Assembly: GCA_944391225.1 (NCBI GenBank)
Contig: CALXSS010000007.1
Span: 1 to 64,000 of the forward strand
Length of the DNA stretch: 64,000 bases
Direction: 5' to 3'
Source of the DNA: an uncultured Clostridia bacterium
GTDB lineage: Bacteria; Bacillota; Clostridia; UBA1381
In this document: positions 28,085-36,323 of the stretch, one piece after another
How positions within the stretch are numbered: position 1 is the stretch's first letter
Layout of the letters: the number at the start of each line of letters is the position of its first letter
Position numbers and translations under genes: made by a program
The notes under the pieces: model-generated
What the model was told of the DNA's origin: nothing
The model's database searches: none
What the model saw: only the letters and a program-made list of their open reading frames with translations

Positions 28085-29266
28085 ATGGAAAAAACACCTC
28101 TTTCATTAAGGACTCATGTTTCGGTATTCGGCGAGACAAACGCCGGAAAATCTGCTCTTTTCAACAGGCTGCTCGACCAGGATATGTCGATAGTATCTGA
28201 GATAAGCGGCACCACGACCGACCCTGTCACCAAGGCAATGGAGCTTATCCCATATGGACCGATAGCTCTTACAGACACCGCCGGTTTAGGCGACACCACC
28301 GCCATTGGTGAAAAACGCACCAAGCGCACGGAACAGATATTGGAGCGCACCGATTTTGCGATATACGCGTCAGCTTGCAACAATTTTAACCGCGAAGCTT
28401 ATAAAAAAATGCTGCTCGCTTTTTCAAAAAAGAATATAGAGCATCTGCTCGTATTCACCAAGGCGGATCTCGGCACAAACGGTCTTGAAAACGAATTTCC
28501 CAACGCTGTATTCGTATCAGTCAATGACGATCATTCCATAGAGTATCTGCGCTCCGTTCTCTCGGAGCGGCTAAGCGCTCTTGCGCCAGACGAGCAGACC
28601 ATGATAGGCTCTCTGCTCGCTCCCGGCTCTACCGCGGTACTCGTAATGCCGATAGATGCCGAGGCGCCGAAGGGCAGACTGATACTTCCGCAGGTGCAGC
28701 TCATACGCGACTGTCTTGACCACGGCATTCGCGCCGTGTGCGTAAAAGAAACCGAGCTAAGGGAAACTCTCAACTATCTTCCAAAAACAGATATGGTAAT
28801 AACAGACTCCCAGGTATTCGCGCTTGTTTCGGAAATAGTTCCGAAAAACATACCTCTGACCTCATTCTCTATGCTTATGGCGGCAATGAAGGGCGATATA
28901 CGCGTATTCGCAGAGGGAGCAAAGGCTATAGCCTCGCTCAAGGACGGAGACAAAATACTGATGGCGGAAGCATGCACCCATAATGTTTCACATGAGGATA
29001 TAGGCAGAGTGAAAATACCCGCGCTCATACGGAAGCGCACAGGGAAACAGCTTGAATTTGAATATTTTGTACATCAGGATTTCCCCGGAGCGCTGTCGGA
29101 ATACGCGCTTGTGATACATTGCGGAGGCTGCATGATAAACTCGCGCGTAATGAAAAACAGAACTGCGCTCTGCCGCGAATACGGAGTGCCTATCACAAAT
29201 TACGGCACCGCTCTCGCTTATCTTACCGGCATACTCGAGCGCAGCGGCTCTGTATTCGGAATATAG
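28085..29266 (+). CDS. hydF: [FeFe]-hydrogenase H-cluster maturation GTPase HydF
   Basis: 393 residues. An N-terminal GTPase domain has GETNAGKSALFNRL (P-loop), DTAGLGD and TKAD. The C-terminal Fe-S part has EACTHN and HCGGCM, matching the CxH...HCxxC ligands of HydF. HydF is the scaffold on which the H-cluster subunit from HydE/HydG is built before transfer to the hydrogenase. HydE, HydG and the hydrogenase are not in this window. The gene implies hydrogen-evolving fermentation. Confidence 0.95.
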   Translation: MEKTPLSLRTHVSVFGETNAGKSALFNRLLDQDMSIVSEISGTTTDPVTKAMELIPYGPIALTDTAGLGDTTAIGEKRTKRTEQILERTDFAIYASACNNFNREAYKKMLLAFSKKNIEHLLVFTKADLGTNGLENEFPNAVFVSVNDDHSIEYLRSVLSERLSALAPDEQTMIGSLLAPGSTAVLVMPIDAEAPKGRLILPQVQLIRDCLDHGIRAVCVKETELRETLNYLPKTDMVITDSQVFALVSEIVPKNIPLTSFSMLMAAMKGDIRVFAEGAKAIASLKDGDKILMAEACTHNVSHEDIGRVKIPALIRKRTGKQLEFEYFVHQDFPGALSEYALVIHCGGCMINSRVMKNRTALCREYGVPITNYGTALAYLTGILERSGSVFGI

Positions 29267-29345
29267 GCCAATCTTAAAAATATACATATAAAGCGTATTA
29301 AAATCATCAAAATAAATAAAAATGATGATATTTCAAAATATTCGC

Positions 29346-29374
29346 TTGTAATTTATTTATATGTATGTTACAAT
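29346..29374 (+). promoter_or_regulatory. Promoter of the Gly-Ser-Phe repeat gene
   Basis: TTGTAA (29346-29351), 17-base spacer, TACAAT (29369-29374). Confidence 0.65.
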
Positions 29375-29412
29375 ATTAATGTACAGGGAACATAATGAAG
29401 GAGGCGTTGAAT

Positions 29413-29955
29413 GTGGATGATACATTTGTTTATTCTCAGGAGGATCTTGACAAAGCCTTAGTAGGCGGTTGCAGATCCATCATATTATCCGCCGGAGTCT
29501 TTATGGTCCCGCGTACAGAAAACACAGTATACAAGCGACTTGGTCCGGTAACAGTGATAGTTTCCGCCTCAGAGCAGTCTGCCGCGGCGGCAGGCATGGT
29601 ATTTGAAAATATAAAACCGGTGTTCAGGGCAGGATACGCAATTACAGAAAAAGCCGCGCGCGATCCTGTAGCTGCATTTTTATCCGCCGGCTCCTATAGC
29701 TCATTCGGCTCATTCGGCTCATTCGGCTCGTTCGGCAGCGGCATATATACATATTCCCACGAATATGAATTTGAATTTGTCCGCGGTTCTTTTGCGGGCA
29801 GCTTTGCCGGATCCTATTCATTGGGCTACTCTTTCCGCAGCTCTTATCTTATCGGGAGCGGCACAGGCTCTTTTTGCGGCAGATACAGACTAAAAGCTGA
29901 TACGGCAGCTCCGCTGCCTGTCCGCGTTTTTGGATACGGGATAGAGCTTATATAA
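29413..29955 (+). CDS. Unknown protein with Gly-Ser-Phe repeats (GTG start)
   Basis: 180 residues, function not recognised. The start is taken as GTG 29413 because AAGGAGG lies just before it; the in-frame ATG at 29395 would put that site inside the gene. Residues 1-90 look globular (VDDTFVYSQEDLDKALVGG, SIILSAGVFMV). Residues about 95-160 are low-complexity: SSFGSFGSFGSFGSG, then EYEFEF, GSFAGSFAGSYS and GSGTGSF. No signal peptide. A repeat-rich, aromatic/Gly tail of this kind suggests self-assembly or a structural role. Own promoter; followed after 90 bases by the U32 gene. Confidence 0.6.
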   Translation: MDDTFVYSQEDLDKALVGGCRSIILSAGVFMVPRTENTVYKRLGPVTVIVSASEQSAAAAGMVFENIKPVFRAGYAITEKAARDPVAAFLSAGSYSSFGSFGSFGSFGSGIYTYSHEYEFEFVRGSFAGSFAGSYSLGYSFRSSYLIGSGTGSFCGRYRLKADTAAPLPVRVFGYGIELI

Positions 29956-30045
29956 ATAATTAAAATTATATTTACAGATTATTAGATCATCGGCGGACAG
30001 CGAATGCGCTGCCCGCTTTATATTGAAGAAAGGCAGGTCATATTT

Positions 30046-31272
30046 ATGAAAAAACCGGAACTGCTCGCCCCCGGCGGCAGCCTTGAAAAGCTTAAAACGG
30101 TTATAGATTACGGCGCGGACGCTGTATATATAGGCGGGGGCGCATTCTCGCTCCGCGTTGCCGCAGAGAATTTCACCCCGGACGAGATGCGAGAGGGACT
30201 TGACTACGCTCACGAACGCGGTAAAAAAGTATATCTGACAGCCAACATCATACCGCACAATGACGATATAGAGGACTTTGAAAAATTCGTTAAGGAAATA
30301 CGCCCGCTTGGGTTCGACGCAGTGCTCATAGCCGACCTTGGGCTTTTTGACATGATGCGCGAGCTTGCTCCTGAGATACCCATACACGTGAGCACTCAGG
30401 CAAACAACACAAATTACCGCTCGGCAATGATGTGGCATAAGCTCGGCGCGAAAAGAGTGGTGCTTGGCAGAGAAATGTCCTTTAAGGAAATTGCTGAGTT
30501 CAGACAGCATATCCCGGAGGATCTGGAGCTTGAGGCGTTCATACACGGTGCGATGTGTATATCATATTCAGGCAGATGCCTGCTTTCAAACTATATGACC
30601 GGCAGAGATTCCAATGCCGGAGCATGCGCGCATCCATGCCGCTGGAACTACTCTCTCGTGGAGGAAAAACGCCCCGGAGAATACTTCAAGGTAGAAGAAA
30701 ACGAGCGCGGCACTTTTATATTCAACTCAAAGGATCTATGCACTATAGACCACATACCCGAGCTTGTGAACAGCGGCATATCGAGCCTTAAAATAGAGGG
30801 TAGAGTAAAGACCGCGTTCTATGCCGCCACAGTGGTAGGCGCGTACCGCCGAGAAATAGACAGATACTTTAAGGATCCAGAAAATTATAAGTTCAATCCC
30901 GCAGAGCTCGAGGAGCTGTGCAAAGTAAGTCATCGCCCATACACCACAGGCTTTTATTTCGGACGCCCCGGTCAAGACGCACAGGTGTATGAAACAAGCT
31001 CATATATACGCGACTACGAGCTTATCGGAATAGTGACAGGCTACGATCCGACCGACAACACAATGACCATCACTCAGAGAAACAGGTTTTTTGAGGGTGA
31101 TGAAATAGAGATCATGCAGCCTATGAAGCCATTCATTAAAACTACAGCAAAGAACATGTACAATGAAAGCGGTGAAAAGATAGACTCTGCGCCGCACGCG
31201 GAACAGTATGTGAAAATGGCCGCGCCATGCCCGGTATGCAAGGGCGCGATGCTCAGAAAAAAAAGAGTATGA
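30046..31272 (+). CDS. U32 family protein (TrhP/YrrO-like, putative tRNA hydroxylation)
   Basis: 408 residues from MKKPELLAPGGSLEKLK. The U32 core has DAVYIGGGAFSLR, a Cys-rich segment MCISYSGRCLLSNYMTGRDS followed by CAHPC (likely Fe-S ligands) and SLKIEGR. The C-terminal part is a small beta domain ending CPVCKGAMLRKKR. Family members TrhP/YrrN-YrrO hydroxylate tRNA uridine-34, and others act on 23S rRNA; true peptidase activity is doubtful. The upstream Met at 30004 lacks a ribosome binding site. Confidence 0.88.
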   Translation: MKKPELLAPGGSLEKLKTVIDYGADAVYIGGGAFSLRVAAENFTPDEMREGLDYAHERGKKVYLTANIIPHNDDIEDFEKFVKEIRPLGFDAVLIADLGLFDMMRELAPEIPIHVSTQANNTNYRSAMMWHKLGAKRVVLGREMSFKEIAEFRQHIPEDLELEAFIHGAMCISYSGRCLLSNYMTGRDSNAGACAHPCRWNYSLVEEKRPGEYFKVEENERGTFIFNSKDLCTIDHIPELVNSGISSLKIEGRVKTAFYAATVVGAYRREIDRYFKDPENYKFNPAELEELCKVSHRPYTTGFYFGRPGQDAQVYETSSYIRDYELIGIVTGYDPTDNTMTITQRNRFFEGDEIEIMQPMKPFIKTTAKNMYNESGEKIDSAPHAEQYVKMAAPCPVCKGAMLRKKRV

Positions 31273-31307
31273 AAAAAATTGCCGGATGCAAAGCATCCGG
31301 CAATTTT
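31273..31307. terminator. Bidirectional terminator between the U32 and AbrB-type genes
   Basis: TTGCCGGATGC/GCATCCGGCAA stem (31279-31303) with a 3-base loop, an A-run before and TTTT after; serves both convergent genes. Confidence 0.88.
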
Positions 31308-31318
31308 GTACGTGCTTA

Positions 31319-31567
31319 TCAATCCAGCTTTAAGCTGAGTGCTTTAGCACAGTTAGGACATACATTCTTTCCCTGAAACTCGAAAACATCGTCTGAATTC
31401 TGGCAGAATATGCAAGAAGGCTCATACTTTCTGAGTATGATCTTATCTTCTTCCACATAAATTTCCAGGCCGTCTGCCTCTTCAATACCGAACTTTCTTC
31501 TCAGTTCCTTAGGAATTACTATTCTTCCTAACCTGTCCACTTTTCTTACTATTCCAGTAGATTTCAT
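31319..31567 (-). CDS. AbrB-family transition-state regulator with zinc ribbon
   Basis: 82 residues: MKSTGIVRKVDRLGRIVIPKELRRKFGI is the swapped-hairpin AbrB DNA-binding domain. The C-terminal part has C-x2-C-x15-C-x2-C (CIFCQN...CPNCAK), a probable zinc site. Such proteins repress post-exponential and sporulation genes. The start at 31567 is set by AAAGGAGA and the family N-terminus. Consensus promoter upstream. Confidence 0.9.
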   Translation of the reverse strand: MKSTGIVRKVDRLGRIVIPKELRRKFGIEEADGLEIYVEEDKIILRKYEPSCIFCQNSDDVFEFQGKNVCPNCAKALSLKLD

Positions 31568-31598
31568 AGCTCGCCCTCTCCTTTCAACGATTATGAAT

Positions 31599-31627
31599 AT
31601 TATAACAGATATACAATAATAAGTCAA
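31599..31627 (-). promoter_or_regulatory. Promoter of the AbrB-type gene
   Basis: TTGACT (31622-31627), 17-base spacer, TATAAT (31599-31604) on the minus strand. The 31628-31821 stretch is AT-rich with no gene. Confidence 0.8.
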
Positions 31628-31821
31628 TAGATTAAGTTTTTTCCGTCAATCTGTCTGTAATATTCTACAAAACTTTTAATAAACTCCCCTATTTGACTTC
31701 CCATTTTTGTACATTTTGTCGAATTGTAACATGTTATATTTGTATTTTGGCTCAAAAAATCCTTTTAAGCAAAACATAAATATTACTAAACGGTAAAATG
31801 TTCCCTATAAAAGCAATAGAT

Positions 31822-32793
31822 TTATTGAATTTTGAGCGCTGCATGTAGCACGGCAGCAGACGGCTTGATATATTTCTGCAACATCTTTTTGGCAAAAAGT
31901 ATCTCGTCGGCAGCTTTTGCTATAAGCTGAGGACTGTAGGTCGATGCAAGGATATTGATCTTGTCTGACTTGTCAGTATTTATTATTCTCCTGCCGCTGC
32001 CCATACAGGTTATAAGCGTGTCTCTGAGATACAATAAAAGCATATCGCATATTTCTTGAGCATTGTCCTTATGCTTATCCACATATTCCGCTATCTTATA
32101 CGCATGCACCTTATTTTTCGTCAGCAGCTTCGGCACAAGCGAAAGAGTCTCCTCCCGCAGCTGCTCAAAGTCCTCGCGCGCTATTATCTCATCAGCCGCG
32201 CCAGGTATGCCCGCGCAGTATTTCACAATAAAATCCAAGCGGCTCTCATCCGGATATTTTTCTTCAATGTATCCTCTCACTACGCTGTCGCTCACCGGCG
32301 GAAAAGCTATCTTCACCGAACGTGATCGAACAGTTTCAAGCAGATTTTCTGCCTGCTCACATATAATTATAAAAACAGCGTATTCCGGCGGCTCCTCCAG
32401 GCTTTTTAAAAATGCGTTCTGAGCCTCCGCTGTGAGCAGGTCGCCCTCGTCTATTATATACACCTTGCGTTTCGCATAAAACGGCGTTTTCTGACAGTCC
32501 GCTATCATTGCTCTTATAGGTCCTATGCCGAATGACGCCTTGTCCTTTTCACGTTGCACATATATTATATCTGGATTAGTGCCCGCCTTTGATTCAATGC
32601 AGGATCTGCATTCCCCGCATGGAGCTGCGCTCTGTCTGTCGCAGACAAGAGCTGATGCAAACAGCTTGGCAGCCTCATGCCTGCCTAACCCGCGCTGACC
32701 ATAGAAAATATACGCATTCGCGCTCATACCCTTGCGCACCGCGTTTATTAGATTCTGCATTATTTCTGTATGGAATACCTTATATCCGTACAT
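31822..32793 (-). CDS. holB: DNA polymerase III delta-prime subunit
   Basis: 323 residues from MYGYKVFHTEIM, with GGGGAG before the ATG. It is a clamp-loader AAA+ subunit: zinc-binding CGECRSC with an upstream Cys, FYAKRKVYIIDEGDLLTAEAQNAFLKSLEEPP (Walker B and sensor region) and SRSVKIAF. The P-loop reads GQRGLGRHEAAK, with Arg where Lys is usual, so ATP binding may be lost, as is known for Escherichia coli delta-prime. Its usual neighbours tmk and yaaT are absent. Confidence 0.88.
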   Translation of the reverse strand: MYGYKVFHTEIMQNLINAVRKGMSANAYIFYGQRGLGRHEAAKLFASALVCDRQSAAPCGECRSCIESKAGTNPDIIYVQREKDKASFGIGPIRAMIADCQKTPFYAKRKVYIIDEGDLLTAEAQNAFLKSLEEPPEYAVFIIICEQAENLLETVRSRSVKIAFPPVSDSVVRGYIEEKYPDESRLDFIVKYCAGIPGAADEIIAREDFEQLREETLSLVPKLLTKNKVHAYKIAEYVDKHKDNAQEICDMLLLYLRDTLITCMGSGRRIINTDKSDKINILASTYSPQLIAKAADEILFAKKMLQKYIKPSAAVLHAALKIQ

Positions 32794-33010
32794 TTTACAC
32801 TCCCCATTATACAATAAATTTACGCATGCTCAAAGCGGCGCCCGTGAGCTATCCGACATAAATATCAATCTATATCCGAGACCGCTTATATAAAGCATTT
32901 TGCTCTGCATTTTATTTATTATATCACATAATTGGCGCATTGTGAAGTGGAGCATTATTAAAAATCGCAAAAAAAATGTTATTTTTATTAAAATTCAACG
33001 TGTCAACATC

Positions 33011-33039
33011 TTGAAAAATATGCTGGGATATGATAAAAT
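33011..33039 (+). promoter_or_regulatory. Promoter of the eda-kdgK operon
   Basis: TTGAAA (33011-33016), 17-base spacer, TAAAAT (33034-33039). It leaves a leader of about 185 bases that holds family B repeat hairpins. The 32794-33010 stretch has no gene. Confidence 0.7.
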
Positions 33040-33057
33040 ATTATGTATAGTATAGGC

Positions 33058-33203
33058 TTGATGTTGTTGCAAACTCGCTGATTTTGCAGCAGCCTCATGT
33101 TGTCGGTTTTACCTAAGGTGAAATTATCGCCGCGGCATAAGCCGAGGCTGTTCCTATGCCCATATTGGGGCTGCAGCAATCTTGACGAGTTTTGCAGCGG
33201 TCT
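33058..33203 (+). repeat. Family B hairpin repeat, double copy in the eda leader
   Basis: Two related units (33066-33096 and 33167-33203) each read roughly GCTGnnGCAA..CTnGnnGA.TTTTGCAGC and can fold into a hairpin. The intervening 70 bases contain an inverted GCCGCGGC and GCCGAGGC. The element sits between promoter and ribosome binding site, so it is transcribed as 5' leader. Confidence 0.65.
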
Positions 33204-33231
33204 CAAATCAAAATATAAGGAGGAATTTCCA

Positions 33232-33888
33232 ATGATCAAAAAAGAACAGGTTCTGAACCAGCTTACAGAATGCGGTCTTGTAGCAGTAGTTCGTGCTAAC
33301 AGCGCTGAAGAGGCTATAAAGATCTCAGATGCCTGCCTCGCAGGCGGCTGCTCGGGTATTGAGCTCACATTCACAGTTCCCGGCGCAGATAAGGTTATTG
33401 CGGCTCTTGCTGACAAATACAAGAATGGCGAAATGATGCTCGGAGCAGGCACAGTGCTTGATCCTGAGACTGCAAGAGCAGCTATACTTGCAGGCGCAAA
33501 CTTTATAGTATCACCTGCATTCAACGCTGAAACAGCAAAGCTCTGTAACCGTTACAGAGTTCCGTATATGCCAGGCTGCGCAACAATAACAGAGGTAATA
33601 ACAGCAATGGAAGCAGGCGCTGATATTGTTAAGATATTCCCGGCTGACCTTTATGGTCCTAAGATCATAAAGGACATCAAAGGACCGCTCCCGCAGGCAC
33701 AGATGATGCCGACAGGCGGTGTTGACGCTGATAACGTTGCTGAGTGGATCAAGGCTGGTGTTGTAGCAGTAGGCGCAGGCTCATCGCTCACAAAGGGCGC
33801 TAAGACCGGTGATTACGAGGCTATCACAGAAACAGCAAAGAAGTTTATTGCCAACATCAAGGCTGCTCGCGCAGAGCTTGCTAAATAA
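33232..33888 (+). CDS. eda: 2-keto-3-deoxy-6-phosphogluconate (KDPG) aldolase
   Basis: 218 residues. It splits KDPG into pyruvate and glyceraldehyde 3-phosphate. Family marks are VVRANSAEEA, GIELTFTVPGA (catalytic Glu), LGAGTVLD, IVKIFPADLYG (Schiff-base Lys) and MPTGGVD. The start at 33232 follows AAGGAGG; the open frame upstream crosses the leader repeat. It is followed after 57 bases by kdgK, the kinase that makes its substrate. Confidence 0.95.
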   Translation: MIKKEQVLNQLTECGLVAVVRANSAEEAIKISDACLAGGCSGIELTFTVPGADKVIAALADKYKNGEMMLGAGTVLDPETARAAILAGANFIVSPAFNAETAKLCNRYRVPYMPGCATITEVITAMEAGADIVKIFPADLYGPKIIKDIKGPLPQAQMMPTGGVDADNVAEWIKAGVVAVGAGSSLTKGAKTGDYEAITETAKKFIANIKAARAELAK

Positions 33889-33945
33889 TATTTGTTTATA
33901 TTTTGATGAGTACCGCTCATCACGAAAGGGGAAAAAGATTTAACT

Positions 33946-34977
33946 ATGGCAAAAGTAGTAACAATGGGTGAAATAATGCTGAGATTGTCAACACCCGGTA
34001 ATCAGAAATACATTCAGGCTACACAGTTCGACATCAACTACGGCGGCGGCGAGGCTAACGTGGCAGTATCGCTCGCAAACTACGGACATGATGCTGAATT
34101 TGTTACAAAGGTTCCTGCTAACCCGATAGGCGAGTGCGCTATAGCAGCGCTTAGAAAGTACGGTGTTGAGACAAAGAACATCGCTAAGGGCGGAGACAGA
34201 CTTGGCATATACTTCCTTGAAACAGGCGCATCAATGCGTGCTTCAAATGTTACATATGACCGCGCTAATTCATCGATCGCAACAGCAACAGCTGATGATT
34301 TTGATTTTGACAAGATCTTTGAGGGCGCTGACTGGTTCCATTTCACAGGAATCACTCCTGCTGTTTCAGACGCTGCTGCAGAGCTTACAGAGCTTGCTTG
34401 TAAGGCAGCAAAGGCTCACGGCGTAACAGTTTCATGCGACCTTAACTTCAGAAAGAAGCTCTGGTCATCAGAAAAAGCTCAGAAGGTAATGTCTAACCTT
34501 ATGCAGTATGTTGACGTGTGCATCGGAAACGAAGAGGATGCAGACAAAGTGCTCGGCTTCAAGCCTGAGAACACAGACGTTACAAGCGGCGAGCTCAATC
34601 TTGCAGGATATGAGAGCATATTCAAGCAGATGGTAGCAAAATTCGGCTTTAAGTACGTTATATCATCACTCAGAGTTTCAAAGTCAGCTTCAGACAACGG
34701 CTGGTCAGCCTGCATCTATTCAAGCGCAGACGATGAATTCTATCATTCAAAGGAATACAGGATCCATCCGATCGTTGACCGTGTTGGCGGAGGCGACAGC
34801 TTTGCAGGCGGCACGATCTGCGGATTCGTTGACGGCAAGAACTTCAAGGAGGCTCTTGAGTTCGGTGTTGCCGCATCAGCGCTTAAGCACACCATCCCTG
34901 GCGACTTCAACCTTGTTACAAGAGAAGAGGTTGAAACTCTCGCAGGCGGCGACGGTTCAGGCCGTGTTCAGAGATAA
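33946..34977 (+). CDS. kdgK: 2-keto-3-deoxygluconate kinase (PfkB family)
   Basis: 343 residues. It phosphorylates KDG to KDPG, the step before eda in uronate (pectin, alginate, glucuronate) breakdown. FDINYGGGEANVAVSLANYG is the substrate-side motif near residue 27 and VDRVGGGDSFAGGTICG the catalytic/anion-hole motif with Asp near residue 285. The two genes form one operon ended by the terminator at 34997. Confidence 0.93.
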   Translation: MAKVVTMGEIMLRLSTPGNQKYIQATQFDINYGGGEANVAVSLANYGHDAEFVTKVPANPIGECAIAALRKYGVETKNIAKGGDRLGIYFLETGASMRASNVTYDRANSSIATATADDFDFDKIFEGADWFHFTGITPAVSDAAAELTELACKAAKAHGVTVSCDLNFRKKLWSSEKAQKVMSNLMQYVDVCIGNEEDADKVLGFKPENTDVTSGELNLAGYESIFKQMVAKFGFKYVISSLRVSKSASDNGWSACIYSSADDEFYHSKEYRIHPIVDRVGGGDSFAGGTICGFVDGKNFKEALEFGVAASALKHTIPGDFNLVTREEVETLAGGDGSGRVQR

Positions 34978-34996
34978 TATTGGTCCATACCTTATT

Positions 34997-35030
34997 CAGG
35001 GCTGCAGCAAAATGCTCAGCCCTGTTTTTT
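34997..35030 (+). terminator. Terminator of eda-kdgK
   Basis: CAGGGCTG (34997-35004) pairs with CAGCCCTG (35017-35024), then six Ts. Confidence 0.88.
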
Positions 35031-35052
35031 ATGCAATTCTTACTATTTCTTG

Positions 35053-35081
35053 TTGACAATAACAAATCACTATGATACAAT
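35053..35081 (+). promoter_or_regulatory. Promoter of the secreted HtrA-like protease gene
   Basis: TTGACA (35053-35058), 17-base spacer, TACAAT (35076-35081). The leader of about 110 bases carries a family B hairpin. Confidence 0.8.
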
Positions 35082-35130
35082 TTATATAATAATGGATCTG
35101 TATAAAAATGCGCAAACCGCATCGTCAAAG

Positions 35131-35166
35131 GGCTGTCGCAAACTCGTTGAGTTTTGCAGCAGCCTC
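35131..35166 (+). repeat. Family B hairpin repeat in the protease leader
   Basis: GGCTGTCGCAAACTC pairs with GAGTTTTGCAGCAGCC around a 3-base loop. It lies between the promoter (35053-35081) and the GGGAGG site of the protease gene at 35188, a placement like that of the eda copy. Confidence 0.75.
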
Positions 35167-35200
35167 AGCTTATCAGATTTATTTACGGGAGGTAAGACTC

Positions 35201-36307
35201 ATGAAATTAAAAAAATACATATGTGCCGCCGCCGCAATGACTGTATTTTCCTGCACCGCTTACGCGCAGCAGGTGGATATATACGTCAACGGAAATATAA
35301 TCTCTGAACGCGGATACTTAGAGAATGATACGACTTATGTTCCTATACGCGCTGTGACAGAAAGCATGGGCGCTCAGGTGAGCTGGGATGGTCAAAGCGT
35401 TCACATCCTAAAGGACGAGGATACTCTTGTTTCTTCTCTTATCGCCGACGCCAGCGATAGCGTTGTCGCAATAGTTGGAAACTATTCGAGCGGCTCCTCA
35501 ACAGCGGACAAATACAATGAGATGACAGCGCACGGCACAGGCGTTGTAATAAAATCTAACGGAACTATACTTACAAACGCGCACGTTGTAAGCGATATAA
35601 CAAACATCACCGTTGTTTTTAACGATGGCACCAGCTGCGGCGCGACAATTCAGTGCATTGATGAGGATTCTGATCTTGCAACCATAAAGATCAACAAGCT
35701 TGGGCTTAAGCCGATAAATTTCGGCTCACCCGATGACATAGTAGCCGGCAGAACCGTAATAGCGATAGGCACACCGCTCTCGCTCAACATGCGCAATTCT
35801 GCTACAAAGGGAATAATTAGCGGCAAAGATGTGCCGGTATCGGGCTGCATGTATCCGCTTATACAGACAGACGCCGCGATCAACGGCGGCAACAGCGGCG
35901 GACCGCTGATAGACCTGAATGGAAATCTTATAGGCATAAACTCAAGCAAATATGCCGGAATAGGCATAGAAGGGGTTGCCTTTTCTATCCCGCTTGAAAC
36001 CATAAACTATGTGCTTGACCAGTTTGAGAAAAACGGCAAGGTACTGCGTCCTGAGATCAAAGTCAGCTTTGAGGAATCCTGGGAGGCCAAGATAGGTCTG
36101 CCGACGCAGAAGGGACTAACGGTCAAAAACTCACACTCCGCAGTGCTCGCTGACGGCGATATTGTGACTGCTGTAAACGGGATACCTGTGCACAGCATCA
36201 CTGACTATAACAAAGCGATCCGTGACAGCTTCAACGGTACTCTTTCTATAACATTCACGCGCGGAGGCGCTGAAATGACAGCAGATGCTGACTATGAGAT
36301 GAAATAA
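35201..36307 (+). CDS. Secreted S1C (HtrA-like) serine protease with N-terminal stalk domain
   Basis: 368 residues. Signal peptide 1-22 (CAAAAMTVFSCTAYA), a half stalk unit at 25-75 (TYVPIRAVTESMGAQVSWD), then a trypsin-like domain with TNAHVV (His), DEDSDLATIK (Asp) and NGGNSGGPL (Ser). The C-terminal 90 residues are a diverged PDZ domain (LADGDIVTAVNGIPVHS). Most HtrA proteins have a membrane anchor instead. GGGAGG precedes ATG 35201. It is 16 bases from the next gene, so the two are co-transcribed. Probable role: quality control or processing of surface proteins. Confidence 0.88.
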   Translation: MKLKKYICAAAAMTVFSCTAYAQQVDIYVNGNIISERGYLENDTTYVPIRAVTESMGAQVSWDGQSVHILKDEDTLVSSLIADASDSVVAIVGNYSSGSSTADKYNEMTAHGTGVVIKSNGTILTNAHVVSDITNITVVFNDGTSCGATIQCIDEDSDLATIKINKLGLKPINFGSPDDIVAGRTVIAIGTPLSLNMRNSATKGIISGKDVPVSGCMYPLIQTDAAINGGNSGGPLIDLNGNLIGINSSKYAGIGIEGVAFSIPLETINYVLDQFEKNGKVLRPEIKVSFEESWEAKIGLPTQKGLTVKNSHSAVLADGDIVTAVNGIPVHSITDYNKAIRDSFNGTLSITFTRGGAEMTADADYEMK

Positions 36308-36323
36308 AAGGAGTGGATATTTT

